Shown here in pieces: positions 6,068 to 8,297 of a stretch of 8,297 nucleotides of DNA. The position numbers were made by a program, and so were the translations under genes. Below the pieces are notes generated by a model that did not search any database, had not been told where the DNA came from, and saw only the letters and a list, made by a program, of their open reading frames with translations. This DNA is from Candidatus Omnitrophota bacterium (GTDB taxonomy: Bacteria; Hinthialibacterota; Hinthialibacteria; Hinthialibacterales; JAKPRU01): the NCBI GenBank assembly GCA_029557025.1, contig JAKPRU010000959.1:1-8297 (forward strand), in the 5' to 3' direction. Each line of letters opens with the position of its first letter. The stretch's first letter is position 1.

Positions 6068-6390
6068 GGCCAGGCGTCCCTGCCTGGTAGTAGGCCAGGC
6101 GTCCCTGCCTGGTAGTCGGCCAGGCGTCCCTGCCTGGCAAGTAGGCCAGGCGTCTCTGCCTGGTAGTAGGCCAGGCGTCTCTGCCTGGTAGTAGGCCAGG
6201 CGTCCCTGCCTGGTAGTAGGCCAGGCGTCCCTGCCTGGTAGTAGGCCAGGCGTCCCTGCCTGGTAGTCGGCCAGGCGTCCCTGCCTGTCCAGTAGGCCAG
6301 GCGTCCCTGCCTGGTAGTCGGCCAGGCGTCTCTGCCTGTCCAGTAGGCCAGGCGTCCCTGCCTGGTAGTCGGCCAGGCGTCCCTGCCTGG
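6068..6390. repeat. 13-copy tandem array of a 25/26-bp palindromic unit
   Basis: The 20-bp core GGCCAGGCGTCCCTGCCTGG starts at 6068, 6093, 6118, 6144, 6169, 6194, 6219, 6244, 6269, 6295, 6320, 6346 and 6371. Nine of the twelve steps are 25 bp and three are 26 bp. Each core contains the inverted repeat CCAGGC/GCCTGG around a 6-base loop. Units at 6144, 6169 and 6320 share one C-to-T change (GTCTCTG). Linkers are TAGTA, TAGTC, CAAGTA or TCCAGTA; in the two TCCAGTA units the core loses its final G. From 6244 on, TAGTC and TCCAGTA linkers alternate, giving a 51-bp higher-order period. There are no unique spacers, so this is not CRISPR. Open frames through it on the minus strand exist only because the unit lacks stops in that orientation. 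Confidence 0.97.
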
Positions 6391-6395
6391 CAAGC

Positions 6396-6500
6396 TTATT
6401 CCCAATCCCCTCGATCTCTGTCCGACTCGCTGGGGTAATCCTCATCGCGGTCGTCAGAATCCGAGGGATGGTGTGAATCGTAGTAGGCGGCTTCGCGTAC
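6396..6500 (-). other. In-frame acidic extension behind the UAG of the DksA-like gene
   Basis: Directly after the TAG at 6501-6503 the same frame stays open for 34 codons and ends at TAA 6396-6398, six bases before the array. The peptide would begin VREAAYYDSHHPS and continue DSDDRDEDYPSESDRDRGDW: nine Asp, four Glu, several Ser and Tyr, and no hydrophobic run. The composition looks like a disordered acidic protein tail rather than random intergenic DNA. It may be an original C-terminus cut off by an amber mutation, a readthrough product, or chance. The other frame from ATG 6508 runs into the array and I do not accept it. Confidence 0.4.
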
Positions 6501-6845
6501 CTATTCATACCCCAATCGCTCTTGTTTCCCCTGGCATTTCACGCAAAAACGGGCGGTAGGCATGGCGATCAACCTCGCTTGGGGTATGGGTTTGTTGCAC
6601 TCATTACAGATACCGTATGTGCCGGACTCGATTTGCCGGAGCGCATCTTCGAGCGCCAGAAGCCGCTCGCGGTCGTGCTCGGCAAGCCCCAGCAGCATCT
6701 CCCGCTGGCTGTAATCCGCGCTCCGGTCGGCCAGATCCCCATGGGTGTTGAGCTCCGGGACCCGGTGGTCCCGGCCAATATCCTGCAAAAGCAGGTTGCG
6801 TTCGTACATCAGTTTCTCTTTCAGTTCTTCCAAACGTTTATCCAT
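6501..6845 (-). CDS. TraR/DksA-family C4 zinc-finger protein
   Basis: A 114-residue protein from ATG 6845. Counted from that Met, an N-terminal coiled-coil helix (LEELKEKLMYERNLLLQDI) leads to DLADRS (37-42), which matches the D-x-x-D-R-A/S motif at the DksA coiled-coil tip. A second helix (REMLLGLAEHDRERLLALED) follows, then the zinc finger Cys80-x2-Cys83-x17-Cys101-x2-Cys104 (CNECN ... FCVKC). DksA-type proteins bind the RNA polymerase secondary channel and tune initiation, often with ppGpp; the short TraR/YbiI-like type is less well characterised. Start choice: ATG 6845 has GGGG 9 bases upstream, while ATG 6851 is only 3 bases from it. ATG 6893 and TTG 6923 are also in frame, but the latter is too close to the predicted transcript start. 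The stop is UAG with a long open continuation. Confidence 0.88.
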   Translation of the reverse strand: MDKRLEELKEKLMYERNLLLQDIGRDHRVPELNTHGDLADRSADYSQREMLLGLAEHDRERLLALEDALRQIESGTYGICNECNKPIPQARLIAMPTARFCVKCQGKQERLGYE

Positions 6846-6901
6846 TGTCATATACCCCGACTGACTTTCTGAGATAAGACGCCGCTTCGGCATCGTCCAA
6901 A

Positions 6902-6920
6902 CCGGACCGACCTTGTCCGG
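6902..6920. repeat. Inverted repeat in the dksA-like/prfA intergenic region
   Basis: CCGGAC (6902-6907) and GTCCGG (6915-6920) form a 6-bp dyad around a 7-base loop. It would fold near the 5' end of the DksA-like transcript. It also overlaps the possible -35 of prfA, so it could be an operator or a leader hairpin. Confidence 0.4.
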
Positions 6921-6940
6921 CAATTGGAGTGACGTACCAT
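6913..6940 (+). promoter_or_regulatory. prfA: Possible prfA promoter overlapping the opposing -10
   Basis: TTGTCC (6913-6918), a 16-base spacer and TACCAT (6935-6940) match sigma70 consensus at 4 of 6 in each hexamer. The -10 covers five of the six bases of the minus-strand -10 (6936-6941). The start would be near 6947, about 50 bases before prfA. It is weaker than the opposing promoter and could be chance. Confidence 0.3.
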
Positions 6941-6964
6941 ACCCAAGTCGATTTTTGCTGTCAA
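6936..6964 (-). promoter_or_regulatory. Sigma70-type promoter for the DksA-like gene
   Basis: On the minus strand a perfect -35, TTGACA (6964-6959), is followed by exactly 17 bases and TATGGT (6941-6936), which matches the -10 consensus at 4 of 6. The transcript should start near 6929. This leaves about 84 bases of leader before ATG 6845 and argues against the TTG start at 6923. Confidence 0.65.
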
Positions 6965-6997
6965 GTACGAATTTTTCTACAGGCGTCAGGTGCGGTC

Positions 6998-8080
6998 ATG
7001 ATAGACCCCGTCATGCTCTCCCGGCTGGAACGGCTGAAACAGGATTTCGCCGAACTGGAAAAGACAATGGTCCAGCCGGAGACTCTTCGCGATCCGAAAA
7101 AGATGCAGGAATGCAACCGTCGGCATTCCGAAATGGCTCCCGTTGTCGCGGATTTCCAGGAATATCAGCGCAATCAAAAGGAAATCTCGGAGTTGCGGGA
7201 GGCCCTGGAGGAAGGGGACCCGGATTTGACCTCCCTGGCCCGTGACGAGCTGCCCAGGGCACAGAAACAACAACGACTCCTGCTGGAACGCTTGAAGAAC
7301 CATCTCTTGCCCGTGGATGAAAATGACGCCCGCAACGCCATGATGGAAATTCGCGCCGGAACCGGAGGCGAAGAGGCCGGGCTGTTTGTCTCCGATTTGT
7401 TCCGAATGTATTTTCGCTTTGGGGAACGGAAGGGGTGGAAATGCGAAATCCTGTCCTCCAGCCCCACCGACCTCCGAGGATTCAAAGAGATTATCTTCTC
7501 CCTGGAGGGCAAGGGGGCCTACGGTGCGCTCAAATACGAAGGCGGTATTCATCGCGTTCAGCGCATCCCGGAAACGGAGGCCGCCGGCAGAATTCACACC
7601 TCCGCCGCAACCGTGGCCGTTTTCCCCGAGGCGGAAGAGGTCGAGGTACAGATCAAACCGGAGGAAATCCGGCTGGACGTGTTTCGATCCTCCGGCCCCG
7701 GCGGACAGAGCGTCAATACCACCGATTCCGCAGCGCGATTGACTCATATTCCGACAGGCCTCGTGGTGATCTGCCAGGATGAAAAATCCCAGCACAAAAA
7801 TCGGGCGAAGGCCATGCGCGTTCTGCGAAGCCGGGTCCTGGAACGCGAGGCCCGGCAGCGGGAAGCTGTCGAGCGCGATCAACGACGATCCATGGTGAAA
7901 AGCGGAGATCGAAGCGAAAAAATCCGCACTTACAATTTCCCCCAGAACCGTGTCACCGATCACCGGATCGGCCTCTCCGTTCACCGGCTGGAAAGTATCA
8001 TGGACGGGGACCTCGATCCGATTCTGGAGGCACTTGCGGCCCGCGATCGTCTCGACAAACTCTCCGCAAAGGATGGATAA
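6998..8080 (+). CDS. prfA: Peptide chain release factor 1 (RF1)
   Basis: A 360-residue protein that ends translation at UAA and UAG, a typical RF1 length. The N-terminal helical domain (about 1-100) precedes IRAGTGGEEAGLF (118-130). The anticodon-like tripeptide of RF1, P-x-T, is seen as PET at 191-193 in RIPETEAAGRIHTSAATVAV; RF2 would have SPF. The catalytic GGQ is at 235-237 in SSGPGGQSVNTTDSAARLTH. DEKSQHKNRAKAM and RTYNFPQNRVTDHRI follow as expected. I chose ATG 6998, with AGGTG 5 bases upstream and a family-like MIDPVMLSRLERLKQDF. The in-frame GTG at 6929 would add 23 unrelated residues inside the promoter region. Downstream prmC encodes the enzyme that methylates the GGQ glutamine. The divergent neighbour ends in UAG, a codon only RF1 reads. 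Confidence 0.97.
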   Translation: MIDPVMLSRLERLKQDFAELEKTMVQPETLRDPKKMQECNRRHSEMAPVVADFQEYQRNQKEISELREALEEGDPDLTSLARDELPRAQKQQRLLLERLKNHLLPVDENDARNAMMEIRAGTGGEEAGLFVSDLFRMYFRFGERKGWKCEILSSSPTDLRGFKEIIFSLEGKGAYGALKYEGGIHRVQRIPETEAAGRIHTSAATVAVFPEAEEVEVQIKPEEIRLDVFRSSGPGGQSVNTTDSAARLTHIPTGLVVICQDEKSQHKNRAKAMRVLRSRVLEREARQREAVERDQRRSMVKSGDRSEKIRTYNFPQNRVTDHRIGLSVHRLESIMDGDLDPILEALAARDRLDKLSAKDG

Positions 8081-8098
8081 ACCCATTTCCAATCGAGG

Positions 8099-8146
8099 TT
8101 GAAAAGAAAACCACTTCATGGGATAAAATGGGAACGCCTCCGGAGG
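8099..8146 (+). promoter_or_regulatory. Possible prmC promoter and adjacent palindrome
   Basis: TTGAAA (8099-8104) is followed by 17 bases to GATAAA (8122-8127) or 19 bases to TAAAAT (8124-8129); both are fair sigma70 matches. A perfect 10-bp palindrome, CCTCCGGAGG (8137-8146), lies where transcription would start. It contains both an SD core and its complement, so it could mask itself in RNA or act as an operator. No terminator is seen after prfA, so prmC may also be read from the prfA transcript. Confidence 0.35.
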
Positions 8147-8191
8147 GCATCAGTTGATCGGGAGTCTGACAGCAAAAGGAGCTGCATCACG

Positions 8192-8297
8192 ATGAACGTT
8201 CAAGAAGCATTGGAATCGGCGATCAATCTTTTCCAACAGAAAAAAGTTGAATCGCCGGAACTCTCGGCGGAATTGCTTGCCGCCCATGTCACCGGTC
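8192..8297 (+). CDS. prmC: Release factor glutamine methyltransferase PrmC, 5' part only
   Basis: Thirty-five codons are present before the window ends: MNVQEALESAINLFQQKKVE followed by SPELSAELLAAHVTG. The SPELxAELLxAHVxG segment is typical of the N-terminal helical domain of PrmC/HemK, which docks on release factors. The catalytic Rossmann domain and its NPPY motif would lie beyond the edge, so they cannot be checked. The position directly after prfA is the standard arrangement and is the stronger part of the call. AGGAG (8177-8181) lies 10 bases before the ATG. It is 111 bp from the prfA stop, longer than usual for this pair. Confidence 0.85.
   Translation, partial: MNVQEALESAINLFQQKKVESPELSAELLAAHVTG

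Noticed and set aside
6068..6390. CRISPR array
   Set aside because: Only 5-7 bases separate the repeated cores and they are themselves repeated; no unique spacers and no cas genes.
5795..6508. Long minus-strand open frames (237 and 120 codons) through the array, with AGTPGLL/RQGRLADYQ repeats
   Set aside because: The 25-bp unit has no stop codon on that strand, so several frames stay open by construction. The frame changes register with each unit, the starts have no ribosome-binding site, and the longest frame runs into the oxidoreductase gene.
6929..6997. Upstream GTG start adding 23 residues to RF1
   Set aside because: The added residues are unlike RF1 N-termini and the stretch holds the promoter elements; ATG 6998 has a ribosome site and the right length.
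6986..8119. 377-codon minus-strand frame opposite prfA
   Set aside because: RF1 on the plus strand is unmistakable; this frame is its antisense shadow.

Overview
The window is a piece of a bacterial chromosome, probably from an uncultured lineage. It is moderately GC-rich, and most genes have recognisable Shine-Dalgarno sites. The mix of a secreted DUF6807 protein beside a Gfo/Idh/MocA oxidoreductase, a radical-SAM AmmeMemoRadiSam enzyme, a TraR/DksA zinc-finger protein and a GC-rich palindromic tandem array recalls the Planctomycetota-Verrucomicrobiota side of the tree or candidate phyla rich in Gfo/Idh genes. That placement is an inference from gene content; nothing here is a phylogenetic marker I could test.

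Layout, left to right. (1) 1-639, minus: the 5' part of an AmmeMemoRadiSam radical SAM enzyme, running off the left edge. (2) 640-807: a divergent intergenic region with a stem-loop and a duplicated 20-bp segment that carries the ribosome-binding site. (3) 808-2478, plus: a class I SAM methyltransferase and lipoyl synthase (lipA), 15 bp apart. (4) 2459-3691, minus: a compact three-gene unit, an Isf-like flavodoxin-fold protein followed by two small proteins I do not recognise. Its last gene overlaps lipA tail to tail by 20 bp. (5) 3918-5979, minus: a cytoplasmic Gfo/Idh/MocA oxidoreductase followed by a secreted DUF6807 ('PmoA-like') protein, probably a sugar or polyol catabolic pair. (6) 6068-6390: thirteen tandem copies of a 25/26-bp palindromic unit. 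(7) 6501-6845, minus: a TraR/DksA C4 zinc-finger protein whose UAG stop is followed in frame by 34 open, very acidic codons ending at a UAA six bases from the array. (8) 6998-8297, plus: prfA (release factor 1) and the start of prmC, the methyltransferase that modifies the RF1 GGQ glutamine.

Most of the window is ordinary housekeeping or metabolic content. The features I would look at again are the palindromic tandem array with its 51-bp higher-order period, the coding-like acidic tail behind an amber codon in the gene divergent from RF1, the apparently overlapping divergent promoters between that gene and prfA, and the three-gene flavoprotein cassette with two orphan partners. I see no CRISPR array, transposase, tRNA, rRNA, phage gene or defence system.
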